A DNA stretch of 64,000 nucleotides. Source: CAYYIS01 sp964470965. Its GTDB lineage: Bacteria > JAAXHH01 > JABIQT01. This document shows positions 9,301-18,145 of the stretch, piece by piece. A program made the translations under genes and the position numbers. The stretch lies in NCBI GenBank assembly GCA_964470965.1, contig CAYYIS010000009.1:57135-121134 (forward strand). Reading direction: 5' to 3'. Within the stretch, counting starts at the first letter, position 1, and the number at the start of each line of letters is the position of its first letter. The notes beneath the pieces are model-generated. The model ran no database searches. It saw only the letters and a list, made by a program, of their open reading frames with translations, and was not told where the DNA came from.

Positions 9301-9443
9301 AACGCATTTTATAAGACTGCCATCCCGGCTACAGTATCGGGATTTCATAGAAACAGATGGCCCGTTAATGGGGTGCCGTTTGCCGTACGCAGGGAACCCC
9401 GCACCGCAGCAGGATTGACAGGTTTGAAAAAGGAAATATAACG

Positions 9444-10208
9444 ATGCCTGACCGCTTCATCCTTACGCCCCTCTTTCTCGATGAACCCGACGATGGACTT
9501 GAATCCCTTGCTCGGGATGACTGGCGTGTGGTCAATCCGGAGTTGGCGGAAGGAGACACCCTGCACAGAATCGCCACTGTTCATCAACACCTTGCGGATG
9601 AGGTCGCTAAAGCTGCTGGATCCGGTGATCGCCCCGTGAGTATCGCCGGGGACTGTTGCACCACCCTTGGCGTCATGGCGGGACTGCAAAGGGGCGGGAT
9701 GGATTCCACATTGATCTGGGTCGATGCCCACGGAGATCTGAATACCCGGGAGACCACGCCGAGCGGGTTTCTCGGTGGCATGCCTCTGGCCATGATGATG
9801 GGTGTAGGCGACCTGACCGTTGTCGAGGCGGTTGCACTCACTCCGGTACCCCAAGATCGTATTATTCTGACTGATGGACGGGATCTGGATCCCGGAGAGC
9901 AGGATCTAATCGACCGGAATCAGTTGACCCATCTCCGAACGATCACAGATCTGATGGAGTATTCTTTTCCTGACCGGCCTGTGTACGTACATTTCGATAC
10001 CGACGTCCTGGATCCAGTCGACGCTCCCGCTATGGGTTACCCCGCTCCGGGTGGTCCCACACGATCCGAAATGGAACAGGTGTTCCACCATATCGCCCGG
10101 ACCACCGACGTCGCCGCGGTTTCCATGTCCACCTGGCGACCGAAAATGGACACCGACGGACGGAGCAAAGAAGTGTGCATGCATCTGTTGCACATCTTAA
10201 TCGGTTAA
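9444..10208 (+). CDS. Arginase/agmatinase-family protein with altered first metal motif
   Basis: 254 residues with the ureohydrolase fold signatures: WVDAHGDLNT (DAHxD) and HFDTDVLDP (DxDxxDP) provide manganese ligands. The first motif reads IAGDCCTT, with Cys71 where arginases and agmatinases usually have His in GGDHS. Cysteine at this position occurs in some arginase-like proteins of uncertain activity. The protein is shorter than typical arginases of about 300 residues. The ATG follows an AAAGGAA. The substrate, possibly a guanidino compound, cannot be fixed. Confidence 0.8.
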   Translation: MPDRFILTPLFLDEPDDGLESLARDDWRVVNPELAEGDTLHRIATVHQHLADEVAKAAGSGDRPVSIAGDCCTTLGVMAGLQRGGMDSTLIWVDAHGDLNTRETTPSGFLGGMPLAMMMGVGDLTVVEAVALTPVPQDRIILTDGRDLDPGEQDLIDRNQLTHLRTITDLMEYSFPDRPVYVHFDTDVLDPVDAPAMGYPAPGGPTRSEMEQVFHHIARTTDVAAVSMSTWRPKMDTDGRSKEVCMHLLHILIG

Positions 10209-10309
10209 ATTCCTTAGTCCGTTCGCTTTGGCCGGGGAACCTCTTGTTTCGGTTTCAATAGCCCAATGGAATGACAGTAAAAGATCTTTATTTCATCAAC
10301 CTCGGCCTT

Positions 10310-11398
10310 CTATCTTAATTTCCCTCTCCCTGTTATAGGCCATACAACCTCCACCTGATCGTCGCGGATGCCGTAAAGGCGGTCGTGGAGGAAAAGGGTT
10401 ACGTCTGTGTAGGAGACCATAAAGTCGAAAGCGTCGCCGACCCGGACGTCTGTGTTGGGAGCGGAAAACGTGACCGTGCCGTGTTCGGCGGACATGCTCA
10501 TGTTTTCCACTCCGTCGAGGCCCATGGGAACCGGTTGGCCGATCCATCCCGGAAGTGTTTTCCAGCCTGCGTCGGTAATCATACGTGTGGGTGAGGGGCG
10601 GCTGGTTACCGTGGCGCGCACATATAGCGACTGGTGGGTTTCGACACCCCAGGAGCGGTAGGACACGTCGTTGAACACGGCGCCGCCCGCCTGGATTTCC
10701 GTGATGCCTTCGAGGTTGGAGGTGACCTTGTACGTGCCGCTGCCCCCCCCGCTCACGATGCTTACCGGAAGGCCTGCCGCCCGGCATTTCTCAGCGGTAT
10801 CCGCCAGAAGGCCGACCGACCGTTTGATCTCTTTTTCTTTCCAATCCGTCTCCTCTGAAACACAGGCGTGTCCTTCCCATGCCATCAATCCCTGGTACCT
10901 CAGCCCGGGCGTAGCGTGCACCTTGCGGGACAATTCAACTGCCGGTTCTCCTGGCAGAACACCGGCACGTTCCATTCCTGTGTTGAGTTCGACCAGGATA
11001 CCTACCTCCACCCCTTTCTGGGTGGCGGCCTGGCCTAGGGCTGCAAGTGTTTCTCCGCTATCCACGGCAATCTTCACATCAGCCTGTTTGCACAGGTTTA
11101 CCAATCTGGTGATTTTATGCGGGCCGACTATCTGGTTGGCGATCAGGATGTCGTGAATCCCATTAGCCGCCATCACCTCCGCTTCTCCAAGCTTGGCGCA
11201 GGTGACGCCAATGGCCCCTGCACCCATCGCCATGTGGGCTATTGCGGGTATTTTGACACCTTTGGTATGGGGGCGCCAATCTACGCCCGCCACCTTGAAA
11301 TAGGTACCCAAGGATGTGATGTTTTCTGCCAGCCTGTCGAGATCCACCCACAGGACAGGTGTATCCAGGTCTTTTTTCTTCATTCCGACTTCATCCAC
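10310..11398 (-). CDS. PLP enzyme of the D-threonine aldolase / D-serine dehydratase-like family
   Basis: About 362 residues of fold-type III (alanine-racemase-like barrel). PHTKGVK near residue 50 supplies the PLP lysine, and TPVLWVDLDRLAENI at the N-terminus is characteristic of D-threonine aldolases. The C-terminal beta domain has the histidine-rich metal region typical of this group (SAEHG and later residues). The GTG at 11398 is chosen because AAAGGA lies about eight bases upstream; an ATG at 11383 is the alternative. Such enzymes cleave or dehydrate D-beta-hydroxy amino acids. It is transcribed away from two aminotransferase genes, which suggests an amino-acid breakdown locus. Confidence 0.85.
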   Translation of the reverse strand: MDEVGMKKKDLDTPVLWVDLDRLAENITSLGTYFKVAGVDWRPHTKGVKIPAIAHMAMGAGAIGVTCAKLGEAEVMAANGIHDILIANQIVGPHKITRLVNLCKQADVKIAVDSGETLAALGQAATQKGVEVGILVELNTGMERAGVLPGEPAVELSRKVHATPGLRYQGLMAWEGHACVSEETDWKEKEIKRSVGLLADTAEKCRAAGLPVSIVSGGGSGTYKVTSNLEGITEIQAGGAVFNDVSYRSWGVETHQSLYVRATVTSRPSPTRMITDAGWKTLPGWIGQPVPMGLDGVENMSMSAEHGTVTFSAPNTDVRVGDAFDFMVSYTDVTLFLHDRLYGIRDDQVEVVWPITGRGKLR

Positions 11399-11503
11399 GG
11401 TTGTATCCTTTCGTAACGTTGAATTTTGATAGATTCCAATCCGCAATATGTCAAAGGCAACTGCAATTTATCAAGGCTTTTCTCATCTGGATCAAGGTGT
11501 TTC

Positions 11504-11532
11504 TTGACAAGGGCCGAAAATTATATCAGATT
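11504..11532 (+). promoter_or_regulatory. Putative sigma70 promoter of the aminotransferase pair
   Basis: A perfect -35 TTGACA at 11504-11509 and a weak -10 CAGATT at 11527-11532, with 17 bases between them. It lies about 60 bases upstream of the ATG at 11595, in the gap between divergent genes. The -10 is poor, so this is a moderate call. Confidence 0.4.
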
Positions 11533-11594
11533 GCGATTCGATCGATTACCCACCTCGTTTTTCCTTTTAAAACCTCCTTGAGAAAGAGGCTTCG

Positions 11595-12806
11595 ATGGCA
11601 TCGCGTCCTCATCCAATTTCTGATCAAGAAACAGCATTCTGGGTCGACGTCCGCAAACAGTTTTATCTCCGTGATGATACAACATACCTCCAGGGCGGTA
11701 CGGTCGGTCCATCGGCCCGGCCTACCATTGAGCATACCATCGAGTTATTGAGGGATTTCGAAACCGACCCGCTGCACGGCGGCCATTCCGGTCAAGTCGG
11801 TCGTGGGGTGGAGGAAGCCAGGGAGAAGCTGGCCACTTTCGTGGGCGCGCCGCCGGAGCAGGTCGCACTCGTACTCAACACCACCATGGCCTCCAATATC
11901 CCGGCACAGGGCCTTACCTGGGAAAGCGGGGCGGAAATACTGATGAGTGACCAGGAATACCCGGCCGTGAAGAACCTGTGGCAGTACGTGGCTGAGCGTG
12001 ATGGTCTGACCGTTCGGTGGATCACTCTGCCCGTACCTCCTGGAAAAAAGCAGGATGTGGTCGATGCGTATGCGGGCGGTATTAGCGAAAATACCAGTAT
12101 CATGATTTTCAGTCACGTGTATTTCACTACCGGCCTGGTCGCTCCGATTAATGAGCTGACTGCTCTAGCCCATGAATACGGTGCGGTAGCTTTTATAGAC
12201 GGCGCGCACGCGGTCGGTATGGCTCCGGCGAACCTGACCGAAACGAATCCGGATTTTTACATCAGCAGTACCCATAAGTGGCTGCTGGCACCCAAAGGCA
12301 CCGGATTCCTGTATTTCGACGCTAAATATCAGGATCGTATGCGTCCGGTTATCATCGGCCATAACGCTTGGCCCATGGGCCACGCGCGGCGTTACGACGT
12401 GGCTGGTACACGGGACCACACGCATTTCGCAGGATTGGGGCGCGCGATAGATTTCCAGACAGAGATCGGCTGGGATTCGAAGATTCGACCCTATTGCCTC
12501 GGACTTGCTAAATACCTGAAGGAACAAGCGCTGGAGCGGATAAGAGGTTCCCGATTGACCATTCCGCTTGATCCGGAGATGTCAGGTTTTATTACCTCAT
12601 TCTCTATTGAAGGCATCAATCTGGGCAAAGTGTGCAGCATTCTGTGGGATGAATACAAGATCGAGGTCACGGCTAACGGGGCCAACGGGATGCAGTTTTT
12701 TAGAGTATCCACGCATTTCTACGATTCATACGATGATATAGACCGATTCATAGAGGCCGTAAACGAGATCATAAAGACCAGGGATGTTCGGTCGGAGGAC
12801 GGGTAG
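11595..12806 (+). CDS. Class V aminotransferase, isopenicillin-N-epimerase/cysteine-desulfurase-like
   Basis: 403 residues of a fold-type I PLP enzyme. The PLP lysine is in SSTHKWLLAPKGTGFLY, and the preceding AFIDGAHAVG has the aspartate that pairs with the pyridine nitrogen and the following histidine. This arrangement is typical of isopenicillin-N-epimerase-like class V proteins, which are functionally diverse (epimerases, lyases, desulfurases). No active-site cysteine loop typical of desulfurases is evident. Four bases separate its stop from the next gene, also class V, so the two probably work together. Confidence 0.8.
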   Translation: MASRPHPISDQETAFWVDVRKQFYLRDDTTYLQGGTVGPSARPTIEHTIELLRDFETDPLHGGHSGQVGRGVEEAREKLATFVGAPPEQVALVLNTTMASNIPAQGLTWESGAEILMSDQEYPAVKNLWQYVAERDGLTVRWITLPVPPGKKQDVVDAYAGGISENTSIMIFSHVYFTTGLVAPINELTALAHEYGAVAFIDGAHAVGMAPANLTETNPDFYISSTHKWLLAPKGTGFLYFDAKYQDRMRPVIIGHNAWPMGHARRYDVAGTRDHTHFAGLGRAIDFQTEIGWDSKIRPYCLGLAKYLKEQALERIRGSRLTIPLDPEMSGFITSFSIEGINLGKVCSILWDEYKIEVTANGANGMQFFRVSTHFYDSYDDIDRFIEAVNEIIKTRDVRSEDG

Positions 12807-12810
12807 GGCG

Positions 12811-13989
12811 ATGAGAAATCACGTGAAATTAATGATACCAGGGCCGATCGATATTTTCGAGGAGACCCTGGAAGCACTGAGTCAGCCTGTATTGGCACAC
12901 TACGGCGAAGAGTTCCTCAAACTCTACCGGGACACCCTAACCCTGTGTGAGCAAGTGTTTCAGACCCGAAACGACATTATCATTATGGCGGCCCCCGGTT
13001 CCGGTGCCCTGGATGCCGGTCTCAGTAGTTTATTTTCGCCCAACGAAAAAGTGGCCATACCCAACAACGGATTTTTTGCGGAGCGGATGATACACTCCAT
13101 GAATGCGTATGGTCTTGACGTGTTGAGTGTGGATGATGATTGGGGGAAGCCCAGCGATGTTGACAAAATGCGCGATGCGCTCAAGCAAAACGGGAACGTT
13201 AAAGGGATCGTTGTGATCGCCAACGATACAGGCACTGGTGTCGTCAATCCTGTGAGGGAGTATTCCGAGTTGGCGAAAGAGTATGATCTCCCGATTTTTG
13301 TCGACGCGGTATCCGCTATGGGAGGGTATGACCTGCCGGTGGATAAATGGGGTCTTGATGTGGTCTGTACATCCTCCAACAAAGCATTGGAGACGTCACC
13401 GGGCCTGGGCCTGATTTCCGTCAGCGAGCGTGCCTGGGAAATCATCAAGAAGAAAGGCGAAAAAGCCACCCACAGAGGTTGGTATTACGATTTGTTTCGG
13501 TGGAAACAGGCCATGGACACTTCTCCGGAAAATCCCTATCCGACCACCCAACCCTGCAATATGATCGTTTCCCTCCACGCGAGCCTCAACCGGATCATCA
13601 ACGTCGAGACACTCCGTGGGCACTGGGCTCGATATGCCTGGGCCCAGAAGGTGTTCCGTTCCGGAATCCGCAGGCTGGGTTTTGCGCCTGTCGCACCGGC
13701 TGAGAATGCTTCCCCCACCGTGACGACGTTCCGCATCCGGGAGAATATGAAAAACAACGTGGAACTCCGCGACTATCTCCTCCACGAGCACAACATACTC
13801 GTGGCCGTGGGAATGGGCATTTTCAGCGACGACGTCCTCCGTGTGGGCCACATGGGCAAAGCAGGTACCAGGGATTACCTGATCCCTTGCCTGCTTGGGA
13901 TGGAAGAATATGTGCGGAACATCGAGAAAAAAGATATTCCATTCGGTGCCTCACTCGAGGGTCTGAAGGGGGCGGGGACGTGGTATTGA
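12811..13989 (+). CDS. Class V aminotransferase, alanine-glyoxylate/serine-pyruvate type
   Basis: About 392 residues. The N-terminal LMIPGPIDIFEETL and ending MGKAG match the alanine-glyoxylate / serine-glyoxylate aminotransferase group. FVDAVSAMGGYDLPVD carries the pyridine-binding Asp, and CTSSNKALETSPGLG carries the PLP lysine. The ATG at 12811 is chosen over a frame start at 12784 because GGAGG lies 8-14 bases before it and it begins four bases after the previous stop. It probably moves the amino group from serine or alanine to glyoxylate or a related keto acid. Confidence 0.85.
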   Translation: MRNHVKLMIPGPIDIFEETLEALSQPVLAHYGEEFLKLYRDTLTLCEQVFQTRNDIIIMAAPGSGALDAGLSSLFSPNEKVAIPNNGFFAERMIHSMNAYGLDVLSVDDDWGKPSDVDKMRDALKQNGNVKGIVVIANDTGTGVVNPVREYSELAKEYDLPIFVDAVSAMGGYDLPVDKWGLDVVCTSSNKALETSPGLGLISVSERAWEIIKKKGEKATHRGWYYDLFRWKQAMDTSPENPYPTTQPCNMIVSLHASLNRIINVETLRGHWARYAWAQKVFRSGIRRLGFAPVAPAENASPTVTTFRIRENMKNNVELRDYLLHEHNILVAVGMGIFSDDVLRVGHMGKAGTRDYLIPCLLGMEEYVRNIEKKDIPFGASLEGLKGAGTWY

Positions 13990-14097
13990 ATCGTTGATTC
14001 AACGGTCCGGCCAAAAGACAGTAATCCGTTGCCCGCAAAGCCATAATGGAGAGGTTTTACTGATAGGTAGCGCGCCGGTTGTTATGCATCAATGATC

Positions 14098-14688
14098 TCA
14101 TGCATCAATGTCAACAAACACTTCCGACAGGGCAAACACACAAGAACTCCTCTCCCCACCGATGGTCGGCACCCATATATCTCTCCCATATGGCTTGCCG
14201 GGAATCTCACGATCGTTTAGCGTGATCGATGCTTCCCATGCAAAAAACAGGGAGGAGTAAACGTCCCAGCCCTCCTTGAACTTCGGCGATGGTCCGTCCA
14301 GGATCACCGGCGGATCGATCTTGCGCCAGGTGGCGACCACTCGGGTATCGACAGATTCAATTACCCATGAAGGCGCCTTCAGGATGTTTCCTTCCCTCCG
14401 TATGGACGCCGGCACCACCTCCAGATCCAGGTCATGGATGCCGCCGCGTCCCTTCATCCAGGCTACGTGGAACGCCGCTATGTCCGGGCTATCCGTACAG
14501 AGTGCCTGGTATCCGCCGGCCCCGGGAATATCGATAAACACTGCAGTCCCCTCACCAGCTTCACAGTAATGTGTATGCCACAGACTTACCATCCCACTGT
14601 GCGTGTCCGCCCCCGGTTCCTTAATATAATCGATCCAGTGCTGGCCGGTCCAAAACAATGATCCCGGATTTATGATCGGACGTGACAT
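14098..14688 (-). CDS. Protein of unknown function
   Basis: About 196 residues, soluble, with no recognised domain. It contains several aromatic-rich strands (SLFWTGQHWIDYI, VSLWHTHYCEAGEG, VYSSLFFAWEASITL) and looks beta-rich. The ATG at 14688 follows AAGGAT at a normal distance, and is preferred over an in-frame ATG at 14703. It lies 97 bases downstream of the NHL-propeller gene on the same strand, at the end of a catabolic cluster. No function is inferred. Confidence 0.65.
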   Translation of the reverse strand: MSRPIINPGSLFWTGQHWIDYIKEPGADTHSGMVSLWHTHYCEAGEGTAVFIDIPGAGGYQALCTDSPDIAAFHVAWMKGRGGIHDLDLEVVPASIRREGNILKAPSWVIESVDTRVVATWRKIDPPVILDGPSPKFKEGWDVYSSLFFAWEASITLNDREIPGKPYGRDIWVPTIGGERSSCVFALSEVFVDIDA

Positions 14689-14785
14689 GGTATGATCCTT
14701 CATTGGCAGGTTTGAAGCGAGCCAGTTAACATCTTTTTTCGCCGAGGTGGGGTTTCGAGGGTATCCTTGTCCGGTATCACCTTAT

Positions 14786-15631
14786 TTATATCCTCTCGTA
14801 TTTCGTCAACCGGTTTGGTACAAACGGCACCTCGCACATATAAATATCACCCGTTGAGTCGACCCAAATGCCATGGGGTGCATTCTTAATCTGGCCAGGC
14901 TCATTGCCGTCCTCACCCCATTGCGCCAGTGTTTCTCCCTGCAGCGTCATGATGCTGATGCGTTTCTCCGCCTCTGCGAGGAAGCACACGTCGTTGTTGT
15001 CGATAAAGATATCGTTTGCCGGACCGTAGTGTGTCCATTCTTCCAGGAAGTTGCCCTCTGGATCGAATATCTGTATGCGGCTGTTGGTGCGGTCAATGAT
15101 CAACACCCGCCCGGTTTTGTCTATCCGGACACAGTGGGGGATGTCGAATTTTCCGGGCGCGGTGCCGGTTCCGCCCCAGGTACACATAAGCTCTCCGCCC
15201 GAAGTGAACCGGTGGACGTAGTTCTGACCGTAACCGTCGGTGACATACATGTCGTCAACGTTGCCGAGCACCGCCCAGGTCGGACTGTTGAAAGGTTCTC
15301 CTTCCGCCCCTGGTTCGCCTGGTGTCCCGTGCATGGAAATCATCGCACCATCAAGCGAATGCACCGTCACGGTGTGCAGTGCGCAATCCGTGATGTATGC
15401 TTTGTCATCCGGGCTGATCCAGATGGAATGGGGCACTTTGAAGAAGTCCTGTCCCCAGGTATTCAGCACTTTGCCGTCCCGGTCCATGACCACTATGGCT
15501 GGGTTGGGTTCCCGGTCTATCACATAGACGTTGTCTTTAGAATCGGTAGCCATCGACGTGACGATTCCGAATTCCCATTCACCCCATCCGTCCACCGCCT
15601 TGTATCTATAATCCCCTGATCCGAATTCCAT
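14786..15631 (-). CDS. NHL-repeat beta-propeller protein
   Basis: About 281 residues containing roughly six NHL-type blades, seen as repeated GxVLNTWG, PHSIWISPDDKAYITD, PHCVRIDKTGRVLIIDRTNSRIQIFD, and PHGIWVDSTGDIYMCE. The pattern is that of peptidylglycine-lyase or streptogramin-lyase-like propellers. No signal peptide is present. The ATG at 15631 is used because AAAGGAG precedes it at a good spacing; the longer frame to 15694 would run into the upstream gene. It starts 14 bases after the amidohydrolase stop, so the two are co-transcribed. It may be a lactonase or binding module, not established. Confidence 0.75.
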   Translation of the reverse strand: MEFGSGDYRYKAVDGWGEWEFGIVTSMATDSKDNVYVIDREPNPAIVVMDRDGKVLNTWGQDFFKVPHSIWISPDDKAYITDCALHTVTVHSLDGAMISMHGTPGEPGAEGEPFNSPTWAVLGNVDDMYVTDGYGQNYVHRFTSGGELMCTWGGTGTAPGKFDIPHCVRIDKTGRVLIIDRTNSRIQIFDPEGNFLEEWTHYGPANDIFIDNNDVCFLAEAEKRISIMTLQGETLAQWGEDGNEPGQIKNAPHGIWVDSTGDIYMCEVPFVPNRLTKYERI

Positions 15632-15645
15632 ATAGAGGTACTCCT

Positions 15646-16764
15646 TTAATTTATGATCTCTCCCGCGCGGACAGTCGCGACCGGCTCCCAGCAACCGCCG
15701 GGACGCTTTCGGCCGTCGACATCGACCAGTGGCATGGCGGATTCGTTGAAGCGCAGTACCGCGAGGTCGGCACAGGCGCCAGGTGCCAGGGTTCCGATTT
15801 CACCTGCGAGCCCCATCAATTCCGCCGGACGTGCGGTGATCCGGGTGAACGCCTCCCGTTCCGGCAAACCGGCGGCTATCAGTTTGGAGATTGTGCGGAG
15901 CAGGTCGTGCTGCGGTATACTACCCACATGGCGTCGGTATTGGTCGGACGAGATGGTGTCCGGCCGGAAGTCCTGGGCAATACATGGTTCGGAGGTTTCG
16001 AATGTAAACGATGCCATGCCGTGCCCTACGTCGAACAGAATACCCCGCCTCCTGGCATCTCGGACGGCCTGTTTCACCTGACCGCCTTCAAGCAGGTTCT
16101 GTGCCCTGCTGTTGAAACAGTACGTCAGCACGTCACCGGGGCGCAGCAGTGTTAACTGATCAGCCAGCGTCCAGTCATCCACCATGCGGCTGCCGAACAG
16201 AATAGGTTTTCCGCTTCGTTCCGCTGTTTCCAGACCTCGCGCCATCACGTCTTGAGGATCGACCGGGTTATGGGGTCCCGTGTTAAAGGCGATGCCCCAG
16301 ATATCTGTCCCGCCTCGTTCGATGGCAGCAACACAGGCATTCGCATCCGCATCTTCTATGGTTTCGATGTTAGCGTTGGGGTTCATCTCACCGTTCTTCG
16401 ACAGGTTGATGGCCAGCAGCACCCTTGTTTTGGACGCGGTGATCACCCGCTGCCTGTATACATCCAGGTCCAAGGCCCCTGCGTCCCCCTGTGACAGAAC
16501 CGTCGTTACGCAGCGGGGCAGAAATTCCTTGTCGGGATCAACGCCGTACCGTGATTCCGGCAAACCGGGATGGGCATGCATGTCGACCAAGCCAGGGAGC
16601 AGCGTGGCGTCCGGATAAGACAGCAGCTGAGTAGACGATCCGTCTACGTCCGGTCCCGAGGCCACGATCCGATCCCCCCTGATCGCCACAGACCCCGGGC
16701 CGTCAAGGCCGGTGTCCGCACAGAACACACGGCCGGCATTTACAATCAGGTCATAAACGGGCAC
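15646..16764 (-). CDS. Amidohydrolase-superfamily metal enzyme
   Basis: 372 residues. LPGLVDMHAHPG near residue 60 is the HxH metal motif after the first barrel strand. The following TTVLSQGDAGALD, a histidine in DVGHGMASF, and the aspartate region TISSDQYRRH complete the pattern of amidohydrolases of the deacetylase or N-acyl-D-amino-acid type. The C-terminal GEIGTLAPGACADLAVL returns to the composite beta-sandwich. It probably hydrolyses an amide or lactone of an organic acid. It sits between a mandelate-racemase-family gene (18 bases upstream) and the propeller gene, which points to stepwise breakdown of one compound. Confidence 0.8.
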   Translation of the reverse strand: MPVYDLIVNAGRVFCADTGLDGPGSVAIRGDRIVASGPDVDGSSTQLLSYPDATLLPGLVDMHAHPGLPESRYGVDPDKEFLPRCVTTVLSQGDAGALDLDVYRQRVITASKTRVLLAINLSKNGEMNPNANIETIEDADANACVAAIERGGTDIWGIAFNTGPHNPVDPQDVMARGLETAERSGKPILFGSRMVDDWTLADQLTLLRPGDVLTYCFNSRAQNLLEGGQVKQAVRDARRRGILFDVGHGMASFTFETSEPCIAQDFRPDTISSDQYRRHVGSIPQHDLLRTISKLIAAGLPEREAFTRITARPAELMGLAGEIGTLAPGACADLAVLRFNESAMPLVDVDGRKRPGGCWEPVATVRAGEIIN

Positions 16765-16782
16765 TACGCCTCCAATTTTACG

Positions 16783-17889
16783 TTAACCTACCCGATGCGG
16801 CTTCAGTACCTCATAATCTGGCTCAATGCCGAGACCCGGAGCATCAGGTACTGTCGTATAGCCGTCTTTATCCAGCGTAAGCGGATTCTTGAAGACCTTA
16901 CCCCGGAGCGGGTCTACCGTTTCCCGGTAAAATTCCAGGATTAATCCATTTGATATTGCCGAGACGAGATGGATGTGTATTTCCTGCGCGCCGTGTGGCG
17001 CTATCCGTAGATCGTGAGATGCGGCCAGTGCCGCCACCTGCATGAATTCCGTGATGCCGCCGAGGATCTGCGCATCCGCATTGAGTATGGCGGCCGATTG
17101 ATGGTCGATCAGGTCCCGGAATCCGTACCGGGTATATTCATTCTCGCCGGTAGCAACCGGAATAATCGTCGACTGGGCCACGCGGGCGTGTCCCTCGTAA
17201 TCGTCCGGTGAAACCGGTTCCTCGAACCAGAACACGTCGTATGGCTCGATCTTGCGGGCCACCTCCACCGCTTCATATGCCGCATATGCGTTGTTGGCGT
17301 CCACCATCAATTTTATGTCCGGTCCTATCGTTTCACGCACAACGCGCACACGATCCAGGTCCTCTTTGACTGCTACGCCGCCGATCTTCATCTTAACCGC
17401 CCGGGCGCCCAGATCGAGGTTTTGTTCCATCTCCTCGGCCAACTCTTTGAGCCCCTTTCCTTCCTCGTAATAGCCCCCCGCGATGTAGGTAGGGATACGA
17501 TCTGTGTATCCCCCCAACATTTTGTGAACAGAGATGCCCAACGTCTTGCCCATCAGGTCCCACAATGCGATATCGATGGCGCTCAACACCTGGGTGGACA
17601 TACCCCTTCGTCCGACGATCTTGGGTTCCCACATGGCATCCCAGTGACGCCGGTACGCAAACGGATCTTCTCCAATTAGTACCTGCTTGTAATGTTCCAC
17701 GAGGGAGGTGACTATTTCGCCTGGCCGCCCGGCGGCGGTGCCGCCTCCCCAGCCGATCCCGGAAATTCCCTCATTCGTGTGCACTTCCACCAGATTGAGG
17801 CCTGCTATGGAATAGGTGTATTTGCCATTGCTGATAGGTTTTGGCTTGGGCCAGGAATAGCGCTGTACTGTTACGTCGGTTATTTTCAA
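16783..17889 (-). CDS. Mandelate racemase/muconate lactonizing enzyme-family protein
   Basis: About 368 residues of the enolase superfamily. The KxK motif is KMKIGG, metal ligands are in LMVDANNAY, WFEEPV and ATGENE, and the histidine is in APHGAQEIH, as in mandelate-racemase-subgroup sugar-acid dehydratases. The TTG at 17889 is chosen because AAGGGG lies seven bases before it and the coding similarity begins there (KITDVTVQRYSW). Such enzymes dehydrate aldonic or aldaric acids to 2-keto-3-deoxy acids. The window also encodes a KDG kinase and a KDPG-aldolase-like protein, which fits. The substrate is not determined. Confidence 0.85.
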   Translation of the reverse strand: MKITDVTVQRYSWPKPKPISNGKYTYSIAGLNLVEVHTNEGISGIGWGGGTAAGRPGEIVTSLVEHYKQVLIGEDPFAYRRHWDAMWEPKIVGRRGMSTQVLSAIDIALWDLMGKTLGISVHKMLGGYTDRIPTYIAGGYYEEGKGLKELAEEMEQNLDLGARAVKMKIGGVAVKEDLDRVRVVRETIGPDIKLMVDANNAYAAYEAVEVARKIEPYDVFWFEEPVSPDDYEGHARVAQSTIIPVATGENEYTRYGFRDLIDHQSAAILNADAQILGGITEFMQVAALAASHDLRIAPHGAQEIHIHLVSAISNGLILEFYRETVDPLRGKVFKNPLTLDKDGYTTVPDAPGLGIEPDYEVLKPHRVG

Positions 17890-18049
17890 ATGATAGCCCC
17901 TTGTTAAAGAATGATATTCCGTTAATAAGAACCAGACAGTTACACTTAGAACCGGTTCGGACCCCGGGCGTTGCCCAAACAGGGCAAACGGCCCCACCCT
18001 GCAGGTCACATCTACTATCGATAAAAATCAGCAATGTGGGTAAAAGCTT

Positions 18050-18078
18050 TTGATATTTCCCCGATTCCGGACTATAGT
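18050..18078 (+). promoter_or_regulatory. Putative sigma70 promoter for the oligopeptide-binding protein gene
   Basis: The -35 TTGATA at 18050-18055 and -10 TATAGT at 18073-18078 are separated by 17 bases, each one mismatch from consensus. Transcription would start near 18085, leaving a leader of about 60 bases before the ATG at 18146. Confidence 0.55.
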
Positions 18079-18145
18079 AATATATTTCCCGCGATTCTTC
18101 AATCAGAATTATCGCATAATTGAGACATTCAGGATAAGGTGCCAG

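Noticed and set aside
9318..9348. Terminator-like stem ATCCCG/CGGGAT after the alpha/beta hydrolase gene
   Set aside because: The stem is only six base pairs with a long loop, and the following T-run is too short.
13985..14001. Perfect inverted repeat TTGAATC-GTT-GATTCAA after the second aminotransferase gene
   Set aside because: It is AT-rich with a seven-base stem and no T-run, too weak to call a terminator with confidence.
14084..14110. 11-bp direct repeat ATGCATCAATG at 14084-14094 and 14100-14110
   Set aside because: It is only two copies, partly in the end of a coding sequence; nothing suggests a mobile element or operator.
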